Source: Phyllostachys edulis
Lineage: Eukaryota; Streptophyta; Magnoliopsida; Poales; Poaceae
Length of the DNA stretch: 64,000 bases
Assembly: GCA_036346405.1 (NCBI GenBank)
Contig: CM070563.1
Location: forward strand, 27,093,600 to 27,157,599
Direction of reading: 5' to 3'
The notes beneath the pieces were generated by a model. The model saw nothing but the letters and a program-made list of their open reading frames with translations. It did no database searches and was not told where the DNA came from. This document shows, in pieces, positions 1 to 12,216 of this stretch (the stretch's first letter is position 1; each line of letters starts with the position of its first letter). Position numbers and translations under genes: made by a program.

Positions 1-405
1 GTGCAAGGTGCTGGCACGGGCTGCAGCAGTGCGCGAGAGGAGTTCGGCCGGGGCAGATTCGGCCCATTGGATCAGCTGGAATTCAAATCAAATTTTGAAT
101 TTTTTCCAACTGGCTGAGTGGTTTCTGAATTTTTTAAGTTAGCAAATATGCTCCAAAATTTATGAAATTTTTCAGGGAAGTTCCTGACACGGTATAGTTT
201 CTTGTGTAAAGTTTTTAGTATTTTATCTATTCTTTGTTTTTCTGAAAAAGTTTCCAAGCTACTTTTCATATATTTGCATTAGTTGATTTGATGAAAATTT
301 TTGAAACGTACTCAAATAAAATTTTCCACAAATAAACACACTTAAATTTTAATTTGCTCACTTATTTTATTACACTTACCAAAATGTGATTTTTGGGATG
401 TTACA
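1..405 (-). mobile_element. LTR fragment of a Ty3/gypsy-like retrotransposon, cut by the window edge
   Basis: The segment ends in GGGATGTTACA at 405, the same terminus as the two Tekay LTRs further right (51285 and 61470). The upstream part (around 100-180) resembles the matching part of those LTRs, for example AGCAAATATGCTCCAAAATT against AGCAAATGAACTCCAAATTT. Read on the minus strand, this is the start of an LTR (TGTAACATCCC). It is a diverged relative of the Tekay family. The rest of the LTR lies outside the window, so I cannot say whether it is solo. Confidence 0.7.
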
Positions 406-660
406 CGCTCGTCTGCACTGCAAACTCTGTCACCTACACTGCACGGTCATCACATGTTTTAAAACTTTGACTATTAATACAGGTTAATGTATATAAATTA
501 ACTACATAATGATAGCGCCATTCAATTTGACTTGCAAAATAATTTCATGATATATAACTTTTGCTTTTGCTAGTACATTACGATAGAAACTACAGTCAAA
601 GTCTTGCGCTGGAGATCGTGAAAAGTATAAAACGACTTAAATTTTGGGACAGAGCAAGTA
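406..660. mobile_element. Stowaway-like MITE relic, left part missing
   Basis: The right end reads as a degenerate Stowaway terminus on the minus strand: TA, then TTGCTCTGTCCCAAAATT. No matching left terminus is visible, and the relic abuts the LTR end at 405. The LTR probably inserted into it. The interior is AT-rich with no coding signal. Confidence 0.45.
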
Positions 661-690
661 CTGCTCTAGTTGTACTTCCGGTCTTCTACC

Positions 691-3600
691 TAGGGGTGTT
701 CATTCGGTTTTTTCGGTATTTTTGGTTCAGTAAATACGATATTGTTAGTTCGGTAAATACGGTGTTTTTTTAAATACGGTTCAGTTTCGGTAAATCCTGA
801 CTTTTTTCGGTACGGTATCGGTAGATCCCATATTTACCAAAGTTGACGCGAATTAGCAAACGTCGACGTTGTTCAAGAATGCGCCGCGTCTAACGCTGGC
901 AAAGGTTCTCACCCCAAAGCCAGAAGAAAGCAAGCGTCGAGAATGAAGAAGAAGACTACAGACCCACCCGCTGACTCAATGAGGTAGTGACCAAAGACAT
1001 TGCACAAAGAAAGACTCGAGTCTCTGTGTCTCAAAGAAGGCTCAGAGGGGCGAGGGCAGATCGCAGAGGCGCAAAGCAGTCAGGCGCTAGCACTGCCAAG
1101 ACTTAGGCACTCAGCGAATATTCAACACTTCAACAAAGAATCAAGTTGCACTTGCAAGATGATCTACAAAGTCTTTCATTTGATCATTTCAGTCTTTCAG
1201 AAAGGACTTAGCAAGGAGTATTCAGCAATCAGCAGACAGTCACTAGCTCACTATTTCATTTCAGTCTTTCAAAAAGGAGTTAGCACTTAGCACTTACTCA
1301 CTTAGCAAGGATTAAGGAACTACAAAGTAATAACCATTAAGTCATTAACCAGCAAGCACGCTCAGTTGCTCACAGTAATTTAGTCCATATTCCAAACTTC
1401 AGTTCATTGTCCAAAATATCCAACAGTCCAAATAGCAAATAAACAATTACAAAAGATTACTCATATTATAGTCTACATAGTCCAATTTCATAGTTCTTCA
1501 AGCATCAAAGTTAAATATCAAAGTTGGATCTAAGGAGAAGACACTTGCTGTTGGAATATCTTCCACATCTTGGACCGTCTCCCCGATACCTACATGACAC
1601 AAAAAGAAGATAATAAGTTGAGTATTTATAACACTCACAAATAGAAATATGATGCCTAGACTTATGGTACCTTCAAATTTAGAAAGATCTGCTAGATCGG
1701 CTTCAACATTTATGCGCTTTGAACCATGCAACCAATCTTGTGCACATATCAAGCATTGGAGTGTTAATGGAGACAAGGAGCTTCTAAAATCATCGAGAAC
1801 ACGACCACTAGTACTAAAAGCTGATCCAGAAGAACAGTTGATATGGGGATTGCTAATATACCACTAGCCATGTGTGAAAGGATAGGAAAACGAGGTGAAC
1901 TGCATTTCCACCAAGAGAGAATGTCAAAACCTTTAACATCATCTTCGGTATCTTCAGCAAGGTACTTGTCCAATTCAGATTTACCACCACTAGAAACTTT
2001 CATTCTCTTGTTGTATAAACACCTCATTATATTTGTAGAATCAGATTTTGAATGCTCGGTACCACTACCACTAGTTTGTGATTGTGATGAAGCTTGTCCA
2101 TGACATTGGCTTCCAACTTGAGAATACAAATTCTTGTATTCTTTAAAAAGATCTAAGAATGCTTTATGAGCCTTGACCCATATCTTTTCACCTTTAATCT
2201 GGCCATATGTCGAGTTGATAATATCGTGCAAATAATCAGATTGTTTGGTCCTTGCATAAACATTAAACTAAAGTAAGATTAGTAAGTGATAAAATAACCA
2301 GATTGGCCATATCTTGATAAAATACACAGAAAAAAAGGAAAACGCTTTCACCTAGGATCAAGCGTAGCAGCAATAAAAATTAAATCATTCATCTTCTCAG
2401 GATCCCCCCAATACTTATCATATTTTTTCTTCATATGGGTGTTTGAAGATATCATCAGCATCATCATCCTCACGTTGACTCAAATTGAATAATAAATAAT
2501 TAACACCACAATATCTTCAAAGAAAGTGTTGGAAGTAACATACTGTGCGTAAACTTTTTTCAGAAGGTCAAGAAATATTTTAGAAAGAGCTTGAATTCAT
2601 TTGCAAACACCCAATCATCATATTTTGGAATCCCATTCACAGCCAATTCTGTCTTGTAGAAGGGGTCCTGGAGTTCAAGCCTTTCAAATGACTTCTCGAA
2701 ACTCACGGCACTCTCTAACATAAGATATGTTGAGTTCCATCAAGTGCACACGTCAAGAGACACGAAACCTTTTTCTTCTACCTTGCTGATTTGCACACAT
2801 TTCTTGAAGTTATTCATTCGTGTAGAGGAGCTTCTCACATATTTGATAGCACTGCGAATATGGGAAATAGAAGGAGCCATTGTCTTCAACCCATCTTGCA
2901 CCACAAGATTCATAATATGAGCTACGCATCTCATGTGAAGATGACTACCTTTTGCAATAGTAGCACCACGATTTGACAAAGAACTCCTCATGTAGCCTAG
3001 AGCACCATCATTTGAACTAGCATTATCTACAGTGATAGTGCACACATTCTCAATACCCCACTCAAGCAAGCATTTATCTAGAGCATTCCCGATGTCTTCC
3101 CCTTTGTGGCTGTCTACCAAACAGAAGTTAAGTATTTTTTTTTGTTAAGTTGCCAATTGCTATCAATGTAGTGTGCGGTGAGAACCATGTAATTTTGAAG
3201 AGTTAAAGATGTCCATGTGTCAGTTGTGAGGCTAACTGTTTGACGAGAATCCTTAAAATATTTCTTTAGCTTTGCTTTCTCATCTTCATAAAGGCATAGA
3301 ACATCTCTATACATTGTTATACTAGATGGAACTTTGAACCAAGGACAAGCTTTGGAAATGAAGTCGTTAAAACCTTCTTTTTCTAGAAATATAAAAGGCA
3401 ATTCATCTATAATTATCATACGAGTAAATGTTGTCCTAACTTCTCCAGCATTGTATTGCCAAGGAACTACACGACTACTTCCATCTACACTACGTTGGTA
3501 GCTTAGTTGAGTTTGATTCTTGCTCCTATCGGGATGCACCTTACAACATTTTGCATGAGAAACCAGTGAGGAGGTACCATTCTTTTGCGAGTCACATTTG

Positions 3601-4810
3601 AGCACCCAAGAGCAATAGTTGCACTTAGCCTTGTTCCGGTCATCTTTCAAGTCATGTGAAGTGACTCCATATCTCCGATCTGGAACTCATTTCTTTCTTG
3701 CTAGTGTTCAGGGCTTGATTGGGTCCAACAGCTTCATTACTGCCCACGTTAAATGACCCAGCAACAGGAAGAATCTCTATATCATCAGACTCAGGCATCT
3801 GAAATTGCCAAAAGAACAAACAAAGTAGCGATTAGCAATTGAGTGATTGACAGTGGACAGACAGTATGATCCCATCATCATCACAACAAACAAAGTAGCA
3901 ATTAGCAATTGGCAATGAAAGATTGACAAGGAAATTTACATTGCACGATCCTATTGACTCCGTTGTTGGTAAAAATTGCCTTCGATTCAAACTTAACACC
4001 CAGTTCCAGACTTCCAGTACAAGTGTCCAACCCTAAATCCCTCGATCTGCTAAAATCTGACAACCATCAAGGCTCAAGCACCACATCAAGGCATCAATGA
4101 TCATCATCAAACCATGCAGGGGGAGGTCAGAGGCTCAGTTACCTTAGACTTGGATGAATGGATGGAACCGAAGTCCGAAGTACCAAGTGGAACCGGGGTC
4201 TGGGAGGCCCAAGCGCAACAAGGCAGTCAGGAGGTGGAGGGCCATAGCAGGCAGAAGAAGAATAGCCCGGTAGCATCGAGCCTAGAGGCAGAGCCGCGGA
4301 CGTGGAGGGCCAGAGAGCGGAGGCGCAGAGCCGCAGAGGCTAGAGCGCCGTGCCAGTCGCCAATCACCAGTCGCCAGCCACTCCAGACTCCAGTCTCCAG
4401 ATCCGAGAGGCGAGACTTAGGGTTAGGGCTGGGGCATAGGCGCACGGCAATGCTCCAGAGCCGAGAGGCGAGAGCGCCGCCAGAGGGAAATGAGGGAGGG
4501 ACGACCGAGGGATGGGGTCATGGGGGAAATGCCTCCAAAGCGTGGCTGTGGGCCTATGGACCGTGGATGGGCCGAGCCGCCAAGCGCAGCGCGAGGCCCC
4601 GAGCCAGAGTAGTTGTAACATGAGTTCAGTTTTTTCGGTTTTTAGCCGGTTTTTACCGAAAAAACAGAAATCTGAATACCGTACCGAAAACCGAATACCG
4701 GTCAAACCGAGTTAACCGGTATAGTTTGGTATTTTCGGTACGATTTGTTCGGTACGGTTCAATATTTTCAATACATTTTGTTCGGTTCCATTTGAAAATG
4801 TATCACCCTA
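691..4810 (-). mobile_element. Complete hAT DNA transposon with 8-bp target duplication
   Basis: The element starts TAGGGGTGTTC and ends CACCCTA. It is flanked by a perfect 8-bp direct repeat CTTCTACC (683-690 and 4811-4818), as expected for hAT. Both ends carry many copies of a TTCGGTA-like motif (691-830 and 4640-4800), typical hAT subterminal repeats. At 4120 bp it is the size of an autonomous element, and the interior holds a zf-BED/hAT transposase gene on the minus strand with a GC-rich leader at about 4100-4620. That gene is broken, so the copy should be immobile by itself. Confidence 0.92.
1640..3798 (-). pseudogene. hAT transposase (zf-BED, RICESLEEPER-type), frameshifted
   Basis: The likely start is the ATG at 3798-3796 (MPESDDIEIL). 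In order: a BED-type zinc finger (KAKCNYC, later SLVSH) near 3600; the transposase core with TVDNASSNDGALGYMRSSL and MRCVAHIMNLVVQDGLK around 2880-3060; then a DUF4413-like part and the C-terminal hAT dimerisation domain (ELDKYLAEDTED, DILSWWKCSSPRFPILSHMA) around 1860-2000. The frame is lost near 3660, at a run of nine A's (minus strand) at about 3135-3143, and again by an apparent one-base loss near 1833. The stretch 2240-2740 is also degraded. Assignment to RICESLEEPER-like hAT is firm; the exact 3' end is approximate. It is non-functional as written, though the homopolymer break could be a sequencing error. Confidence 0.88.
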
Positions 4811-4865
4811 CTTCTACCGCTAGCTGCGTTAGTACATTACAGTGAATCGTGTAGTTATGAAGCTA

Positions 4866-5165
4866 CGCCACCTCTCCCTTCCACAGCATCCTAAAGAGAC
4901 CGACTCGAAGATTTGACGGATAAACATGTCACATACTATTATGATATGTCTTTGCACCTTTCAGATCAAATAAATGCGTTTTTTTTTGCCTACAACTTTT
5001 AGTTTCTCAAATCATATCCTCTAGGTTTTGTTGTAATAACAGGGAGGGCGCAATCATATTTCTTATGAGCCCCGTGATTAAAACAAAATCAACACCTTGA
5101 ACCGTGACTACTAGCGAGAAATCTTGAATGCCCACGAAAATTCCAGATCTATTTGGATATAAACA
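4866..5165. repeat. Diverged copy of a BAHD intron 2 segment
   Basis: This stretch aligns by eye with 7975-8165, inside intron 2 of the BAHD gene. Shared landmarks in the same order are CAGCATCCTAAAGA, TCAAATAAA, CAACACCTTGAACC and GACTACTAG. The copy here has about 115 extra bases at 4980-5090. No BAHD exon is recognisable beside it. It suggests an old tandem duplication of the gene followed by loss. Confidence 0.65.
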
Positions 5166-6660
5166 ATAGCCTCCAAAATTTCAAAATATCATAGTTCACC
5201 GTAGGAGACGCAGAGTGTGCAAATGAATTCCGTTTGTTTAATTTGGAGCATTGATCAGCACGGGCGCGGGTTGGACGTTGGCACTTTTTTTATTAAAAAA
5301 AATGCCACTGACTTCCAACCAAATGCGTGAATCGTTCGAGTTTCGCGCGGTAATTAGGAGCCTGAAATTGGAATCTAACGCGTGCCTTTCCCTCGTCGCT
5401 ACGATCTAATGCGATCGTTGTCATGCTTAATACAATAGTACAGTGTGAGGTCAGATGTACGTAAACTTTGCCAAGAAATATACGGAATGACGCAGATGAG
5501 AGAGATAGAGCATAAAAAATTAGATCGTCTCTCATACAGCAATCAACTGTAATACGAGAAACAAAACATATTATACATAGAGTTATTTTATAGAGATATG
5601 TAAAAAATAATCTATTGTAGAAGCTATCTTTATTGTTGTCTAGAGATGACATTTTTAGATAATAAAAGTACAACTCCGACTTCTGCACCAACTAGGGATG
5701 TACACAGTCATTACACCACTATCAGCTAAAAGTTTAAAACAAAAAACGGTCAAAAGCCAACAATGACAAACAAATTGACATGCAAAAGCTAACCTTAAAA
5801 ATGACCACCTAGCCCTGCCTCCAGGATCAACCAGGAGATCGTCCATACGCGAACAGTAGCCACGCAGCAAAGAGGTGATGATGGGCCAGTCTCCGTAGTG
5901 ACGCCTCCAAGAAGGGATACAACTCACGTCGTCATCGCCGGATTAAACCAACGAAGGTCAGATCAGGAGTTTTCACTCCGAAGCTCAGGTACCGGTTCTC
6001 CAAAGCAACGCCTTCAAGAAGGTAACGCCGCTCAGGTCGACGTTGTTGCCGGATCCAACCAGCGAAGGCCAGATCAAGAGTTTTCACCCCGGATTGAATG
6101 TACCAGCGCTCCAAGACCACGCCACAGCACGACCTCATCACTGGATCCAACCAATGAAGGCCAGATCGCCAAGACGACGTCCGTAACATCCCCAACGGCC
6201 AACCGCCGCTTGCACCAAAAGAAGACGATGTCTACCGCAGTCCACGCGTCGGCCGATTAAAAGCCGTCCACCAGGGAGGAGTCGAGCGCCGCACAAGCCA
6301 CCGCCACCGAACCATCGCGATCTCTACCAACTGCGCCAAATCTAGATCTGCACCGTGCCACCTCTGTCGTCATGCCATCGACGAAGTCGCACCGCCGAAA
6401 GAAGCCGGCGGAGAAAGGCCCCGGATCGTCACGCCCGAAGACGAGCCGGCGGAGAAGGGCCCCAAATCTAACCCCGACAAAAGTCCACACCGTTGGAAAT
6501 CGACGGACAGACGTCGGACGTTGAGAGCGCGATGCAGATTAGACGTCACCATCGAGAAGAAAAAACCCCGTCGCCGCCGCAGGCCGGCCAGCGGCCGCCG
6601 ACGACAACGAGAAGGAAGGGAGAAGGAGAGGGGGGGGGGCTTATTTGGTGGTGGTGACTG
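5166..6660. other. Intergenic, GC-rich in its right half; no gene recognised
   Basis: 5166-5700 is ordinary AT-rich spacer. From 5820 to 6650 the sequence is GC-rich and open in several frames on both strands, but no reading frame looks like a known protein. The frames seem to reflect base composition and the tandem repeat at 5901-6165. A G-run lies at 6633-6640. The region may be part of an unclassified retroelement. Confidence 0.4.
5901..6165. repeat. Imperfect tandem repeat, unit about 105 bp, about 2.6 copies
   Basis: The markers ACGCCTCCAAGAAGG (5901), ACGCCTTCAAGAAGG (6008) and GCGCTCCAAGACC (6107) each precede a GGATYMAACCARYGAAGG segment and an AGATCARGAGTTTTCAC segment. The copies differ by many substitutions. 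Function unknown. Confidence 0.65.
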
Positions 6661-6894
6661 TAGAGTCCAGCGTTTATGTATTCGTCTATGGATGATATAG
6701 AGAGGTACTTGTTCATACCATTGTATATGCCCTAATTAGAAGGCTATTGTATTCATTAATACAAGTCATAGCAAACTGCAAGAACACACAGTAAAACTAG
6801 TCGTGCTGATTTGATGACCATTTTAACGTCTTTACTTACTGGAAACCACCGTGGATGTGGAATTGTCGCGGAGACAACGGACTGCTCCAGTATT
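6661..6894 (-). other. Probable 3' untranslated region of the BAHD gene
   Basis: AT-rich sequence directly downstream (minus strand) of the BAHD stop codon at 6895-6897. It contains ATTAATGAATACAA on the minus strand around 6755, a plausible plant near-upstream polyadenylation element. The UTR boundary is inferred from position only. Confidence 0.35.
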
Positions 6895-9167
6895 TCAGGC
6901 GCTGCCATCTCCGTCGCACCGACCACACCCAGCCACGAACATCTCGCGGAACGCCGGCATCTTGTCCGCGGCGATCGCCACCGACGCCTGCACCGAGCCG
7001 GCCTCCCTCCCGGCCACGAGCGCCATCTCGCCGTCGTGGTTCATGGACGCCAGCTCCGCCCTCGCCGGCCTCCCGAACCCGAAGTCCACCGCGTACGCCG
7101 GGAACCACGGCGACCCCGCGAGGATGACCGCGCGGCCCGGCTGGATCTCCGCGAACTTGGTATGCCACCGGGCGCGGTCGCCGAGCGGGTCGCGCTTCAC
7201 CTCCGCGACGGCCTCCATGACGGCCAGGACCGCCAGGGCGGGCCCGTCCGGGGCGGCGAGCTCCGACCCGCTCAGTGAGGCCGCGCAGAGGGCGACGCAG
7301 TTGCCGGCGTAGGCGTCCGGCACCGGCGGTGACATGTGGGCCCGGCAGTCCGCGAGGAAGACTGCGAACACCGGGGCGCCATCGGTGAAGCCGCTGGCGC
7401 GCGCAATGCAGACCCACCCGTGCGCGGTCAGCGCGGCGAAGGTGGACGGCGCCGTGCCGGCGTTTGCAGCGGCGAGACACTGCTTCAGGCGCCGGACAGC
7501 GGACGCGGCGAATGTGAAGGTTCTCCGACTGAGAGGGCCCCGGCGTTCGGGCGCGGGATCTTGCTTCGGAACAATCTGCAGGTGATTGTTAGTGACTAAT
7601 GCGTATCATTGTACTTCACTCGTGCCTTACACCAACAACTTCTCTAGTCTTCTACTGCCGCAATACACTGTTTTTCTTTTCTTTTCCGACGAGCGTTACA
7701 CTGTACTTGTACATAACATTTGTGCTACTCATGGAATTGCAAAATGTTAACTTGATGACAAATTGTTCTGTTGCTCCTTTTAATCATGAGATTGTTAGTT
7801 TTAGAATGACACTCCAGTCCCAAATTTGGTGAAATAGAGCCTGTTCATCATCCGATAATACAGCCGAAACCACAACTCAGCTAATTCTGAGACTAATGTG
7901 TATTTCTTTTTAAAGAAATATGTATGTGTAGTTGAGGCATCTCCATCTCTAATTCTCCAGGATCCATACAGATAATTCACCTTTCCCTTTCCCAGCATCC
8001 TAAAGACAACGACTTCAGGCCTTGATGGACAAATGTCATACACTCGTACTACTTTTATATGTTCCTGCCCATTTCAAATCAAATAAAAACCAACACCTTG
8101 AACCATGACTACTAGAGATAGATCTCAAATGGCCCGTGAAAATTATAGGTTTGTTTGGAACACATGAATTTTACATTACAAAATGGGGCCTATTAATTTC
8201 CAGTTATCTTCAAACCACCTACGAGCTTGAATTGTTTTTTTATCAGACGGGTTGTGCACATATTACATACTAGTAGTAATATCATTTGAATTGATCATGC
8301 GTGGTAATTTCGTTTTAATAACTTTTGTAAAGTCAAACAGTGAGAGCTTCAACTCACCCTGGGCAAGTCCGGCGCGAGTTGCCGCAAGAACAACCCGGCC
8401 AACTCATCGTCGCCGCCGAACCGCACCAGCCTCCGGTCGTGCAGCGGCGCCGGCCCCACCGCCACCCGACCCTCCTCTACACCAGCCGCGGCGGCCGCCG
8501 CCGAAGCTACCCACATCTGCAAGAACCGCCACAGGCCGCGCCCGTCCACAGCCGCGTGGTGGACCGCCACCCCCACCGCCACACCCCCGCCACCTCCGAT
8601 GAACTCCGTCACCTGCGCACCCACACATTTCAAACTGTCAAGAACGCACCCAAAAAAAGGGACAAATATTTACCTACCTCGGCGAGCACTGAACTACACG
8701 CGTACCTGCGCCGCCATCACGGGCGCCGGGAGCTCGTCCCGGCGGATGTCCGGTACAAGCTGCCGGAGCGCGTCCTCGTCGTGCTCCGCGCCCTCCTCGA
8801 CGAGCCTCTCGAACTCGAGGTCCGTCTCGGCCTCGACGAACGCGACACCGCAGGCTCCCTCACCCCCCTCGCCCTCGGGGAGGACGATGGACAGGGCGTG
8901 CGACTCTGGCGAGTAGGCGAGTTCGCCGACGAAGGGGTGGAAGTCCTGGAGCACCGCCGCGAGGGAGGACCTGAGCGCGCGGACAACGTCCGGGAACGGG
9001 GCGCGGGGCGAGGAGGAGCGGAAGAGGAAGACGCGGCGGACGGGGGGCAGCGCGACCCAGTACGCGTCGAACGGGGAGAGCGGGACGCGGCGGCCCGGCG
9101 CCGGGAGCGGCGCGCCGCCGGGTAGCGCGACAGCCGAGGCGCTCCTCGTGCGCACCACGGGCGGCAT
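6895..9167 (-). CDS. BAHD acyltransferase, malonyl/hydroxycinnamoyl-CoA type, three exons, intact
   Basis: Exons on the minus strand: 9167-8706, 8612-8358 and 7575-6895. The introns are 93 bp (8705-8613) and 782 bp (8357-7576), both GT..AG and phase 0. The joined protein is 465 residues, normal for BAHD enzymes (about 430-480). The acyl-CoA transfer motif HXXXD is present as HHAAVDG (H173, D177). The C-terminal structural motif is DFGFGRP at 403-409, a conservative variant of DFGWG. The N-terminal LSPFDAYWVALPPVRRVFLF and LQDFHPFVGEL blocks and AYAGNC (the YFGNC position) place it with anthocyanin/phenolic-glucoside acyltransferases. Such enzymes are soluble and cytosolic and move an acyl group from CoA to a sugar or phenolic hydroxyl. 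The exact substrate cannot be read here. I chose the ATG at 9167 because it gives the family-typical N-terminus, although the frame stays open to 9548. No frameshift or stop was seen, and GC content is very high. Confidence 0.9.
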
Positions 9168-9388
9168 CTCCCCGATCTTGTTCCTGGCACGTGGTAGCAG
9201 AGACCGCAGAGGAAAACGTGCGAAGAGGCAGGTTGCTGTCCACTTGCGTGCGTGCGCGGTGTGGGCTGGTCGTAGAGCAGAATTAGTCAAGGCTGGCCCA
9301 ACAGGTCCATTGGTTCCGGCCCTAGAGTGGCACGGGCCAGAGTTCCAAAAAGAAGAAGAAAACAGGTTGAGGCCCATTTGGGTTTGGC

Positions 9389-9397
9389 ATATATAGT
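9389..9397 (-). promoter_or_regulatory. Candidate TATA box of the BAHD gene
   Basis: CTATATATG on the minus strand lies about 220 bases upstream of the chosen ATG at 9167. That would allow a 5' leader of roughly 190 bases. It is the only good TATA-like sequence in that interval. Inferred from sequence only. Confidence 0.45.
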
Positions 9398-12216
9398 ACC
9401 ATGCAATTCGTCTTTTTTTAGGTGGAATATCACAAGAATTTAGAATACATGAATGAGTATTGAGTAGAAACAGGTGCTTTGATGCTTCACAATAAAATAT
9501 ACAGGGATTTTGGTGGAAGGCATGAGAGAGAGAGAGAGACCCTTTCAAACAAAATTACCATGATGCTTGAGTAAATGTTTGCTTTCCTTCAAAATATGTA
9601 GGAAATTAGAGGAGCTTCCTAAATGATTTTTTTGTTTTGTTTTGGGAGCAGCTCCTTCGCAAATGAAACACCCCTGTACGAAAAATTTCTGTAGGGGTTC
9701 CTACTCTGCAAAATTCCTTCAGAACTCCTTAATTGCAAACACCCTAACAGTGTTAACTTTCATTAATTTTTTTTAGTTAAAGCAAGTGGATGGATATGGT
9801 GCAAACAGCATTTAGATACGAACATTTTGTATCTCTATTTTTCTACTTCTTTCGGTCCCACATAGGATGAGTAGTCAATGGTAAAAAAATTGCATGTATG
9901 ATGTGTAAAATACACTTACATATATCGTAAAGGAAACAAATTGGAGATGACATATTGGTAAAAAAAAAAAGTACAACAAAAGTTGTTCAAGGAGAAATAC
10001 AAAAGTTCCAGGAAAACAGAGAAACCAAGAAGAATAAAAAAAAGGTAAATTTCCCTTTAAAGAAAAAAAAGGAATACGACGCAAAATTTTCCAAACAACG
10101 TAGTAAATTAACACGTATTGGGTATTGCCATTAAATACCAAGCACTATAATTTATATGCTGTGAAAATCGAATAAGTATTGAAAACCTGTGAAACTTAGT
10201 TTGAATGTTTTGCAACAATTCTTTATTTATTTTTTGTGAGGGAGTTTTGTAACAATTCTTTGTACATATCTAAGCAAAATTTCAGCACTAATGTCCATAT
10301 CGCATGAAACATTTTAATTTTCGCAGAAATTAAAAAAAATTATCGCGGTCTCATTTGAAGTTGAAATTCTGCACTAAGTTGAACATTTTTATTACACAAC
10401 TGTAATTTGTAGTCACCTCCTGGAGAGTAAAAACTAGTGTATGCCAAATAACTTGCACTTCGTTACCAGTACCAGTGTGCAGTGTACTACAGTACTAGTA
10501 AAGGTGTAAGGAACAGTGGACTGTCTACTCAGTTAGGCAGCCGAAACAAATTAGCAACGCATCGATGGATCATCCGGTGACCTTTTTATTTTTAGTCGTG
10601 ACGCCCTCACGTGGGCGCACATACTATACGCACGTTTTTACATATATGTATGGATGTGATCTTAACACATATCTAATTTAGAGTGAAGGTTTAGACCTCA
10701 CGTAGCGCGAGCACAGGTTTTGATCATTCAACAAACATACGTGTGCATGTACTATTCAGAAAATCCCTTACTCTGTGAGACGCGCTGGGTTCAAATCCAA
10801 GCGAGCTGCACGCCATGCCAGCGCTACTAGCCTACCAAGCAACGCCCGGTCCTCGATCATCCAATGACCTAGATCCGACAAGATCTACAGTCTTAGGCTA
10901 AATTGACATATTTTTTATATATAATAATAAAAGTAGTCTTCACCCACACGAAATTACAAAAATAACATCGCAGCAGGCTAGTCAGACATCACGTGTTACC
11001 TATAGCACTCCCAGAACGTAAATGAAATGGAACAACATGGTGAGACAGAGGAGACTATGGGTAACGAGGTAGGCTCCGTCCGCGAAAAGATGTTCTATCC
11101 TTGAGTGATTAAGTTTTTTTTGTGCAGATTTCTTTCGCGGACTAGAAGCACAGTAAAAACTTACAACACTCTCCAATTGGTACGTGGTCTTTTCTGTCAT
11201 ATCACGCTATCCTATTCCTATCGTGGTCTGAGATCGCTATAGATAACACGCGAAGTCTATCGCTACTACTTTTGCTGTTAACCATACCAGTTGTGCCAAA
11301 AACTCGCGTGGTCTGCCCCCTCCTGCCCACTAGCTATCTCGACCTGTTTTCAGTGACAAGACGGCCACCTGACGAACCCATGATGGACGCAACTGTTTCG
11401 TGTGATGGGTCGTCGACGCCCTTGCATACATGCACAGGACAAATATAACGTTACGTGCGAGTACGTGCACAGTGACGTCGAGTAGTGCAAGCACTGCACT
11501 GCCGCGCCTGCGTGCGTGCATGGCCCATGCATCAATCGATCGATCGATCGATCACATGCAGCAGCAGCATCATATCCTGCCGTGGATTCGTTCTCCTGTG
11601 CCTCTCCTGTACGTCGTCCTTTTGATGGATGGATCGATGGACCGTGCCGGCTGGTCAAAGGAGGGCCGTACGCTCCAAATAGAGACGGCCCCGGCTCTAT
11701 CCTTCTAAGGCCCTGCGGAATTTTCCCCGAATTATGCATAGATCGAACTATTTCCTATGAAAATCTGAAATTCACGCGTTTCCAAACATGACTTAGGTTG
11801 CTGCTAGCTAGCTGGAGCGCGCATGCGTACGTACGTGTTCGTTGATCAGTTTGAGGCGCACTGATGCACTGTGTGCATGCGTGCGTACGTACCCGTTTTG
11901 GTTTGTCTGGATAGAGCAAATCCGACGTGTCCATGCACGGTCCAGCGAAATCGATCCATATCTCGTACATGTACTAGCTCCTGCTCCAATTAAATCGAAG
12001 CTCCTGCTCCAATTAAATTGAAGTGTCAAGTGCGGCGTACGCTAGCCATAGCTAGCCAGGTTGGTGCATGTACTGGCCTGTTCCATCTCCACTGTCGCCC
12101 ATTAGGCGTTCATGCTTTTGCTTGACAGAGAGAATCTCTCTTCACAAACACAAACACATCCATCCCTTTCACACACACACACACAAACAGAAGTGTGGCG
12201 TCCATCAGGCATAGTT
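9398..12216. other. Intergenic spacer; no gene or classifiable element seen
   Basis: AT-rich to about 11300, then a mixed stretch with many GATC, GTAC and TGCATG runs: (ATCG)n at 11534-11553, a 22-bp direct duplication (AGCTCCTGCTCCAATTAAAT) near 11978-12022, and a short (AC)n at 12170-12184. Reading frames are short and lack protein character. A GGGTTCAAATCC box at about 10788 resembles a tRNA B box but has no partner A box. Confidence 0.5.

Noticed and set aside
4114..4715. Plus-strand GC-rich ORF inside the hAT element
   Set aside because: Lies in the leader region of the minus-strand transposase; low-complexity Arg/Ala/Gly composition, no family match.
5898..6552. Overlapping frames on both strands near 6 kb
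   Set aside because: Produced by the GC-rich tandem repeat; the frames share no protein character between repeat units.
6811..7599. Several long plus-strand and other-frame ORFs opposite BAHD exon 3
   Set aside because: They are GC-driven shadows; only the minus-strand frame carries DFGFG and joins through splice sites to the HXXXD exon.
8340..9125. 261-codon plus-strand frame opposite BAHD exons 1 and 2
   Set aside because: Antisense shadow of GC-rich coding DNA; arginine/glutamate/proline-rich, no family resemblance.
9168..9548. In-frame upstream extension of the BAHD reading frame
   Set aside because: It crosses the TATA candidate and has no family similarity; BAHD N-termini begin near the ATG at 9167.
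10760..10810. tRNA or SINE (B-box-like GGGTTCAAATCC)
   Set aside because: No A box at the right distance, no cloverleaf, no poly-A or target duplication found.
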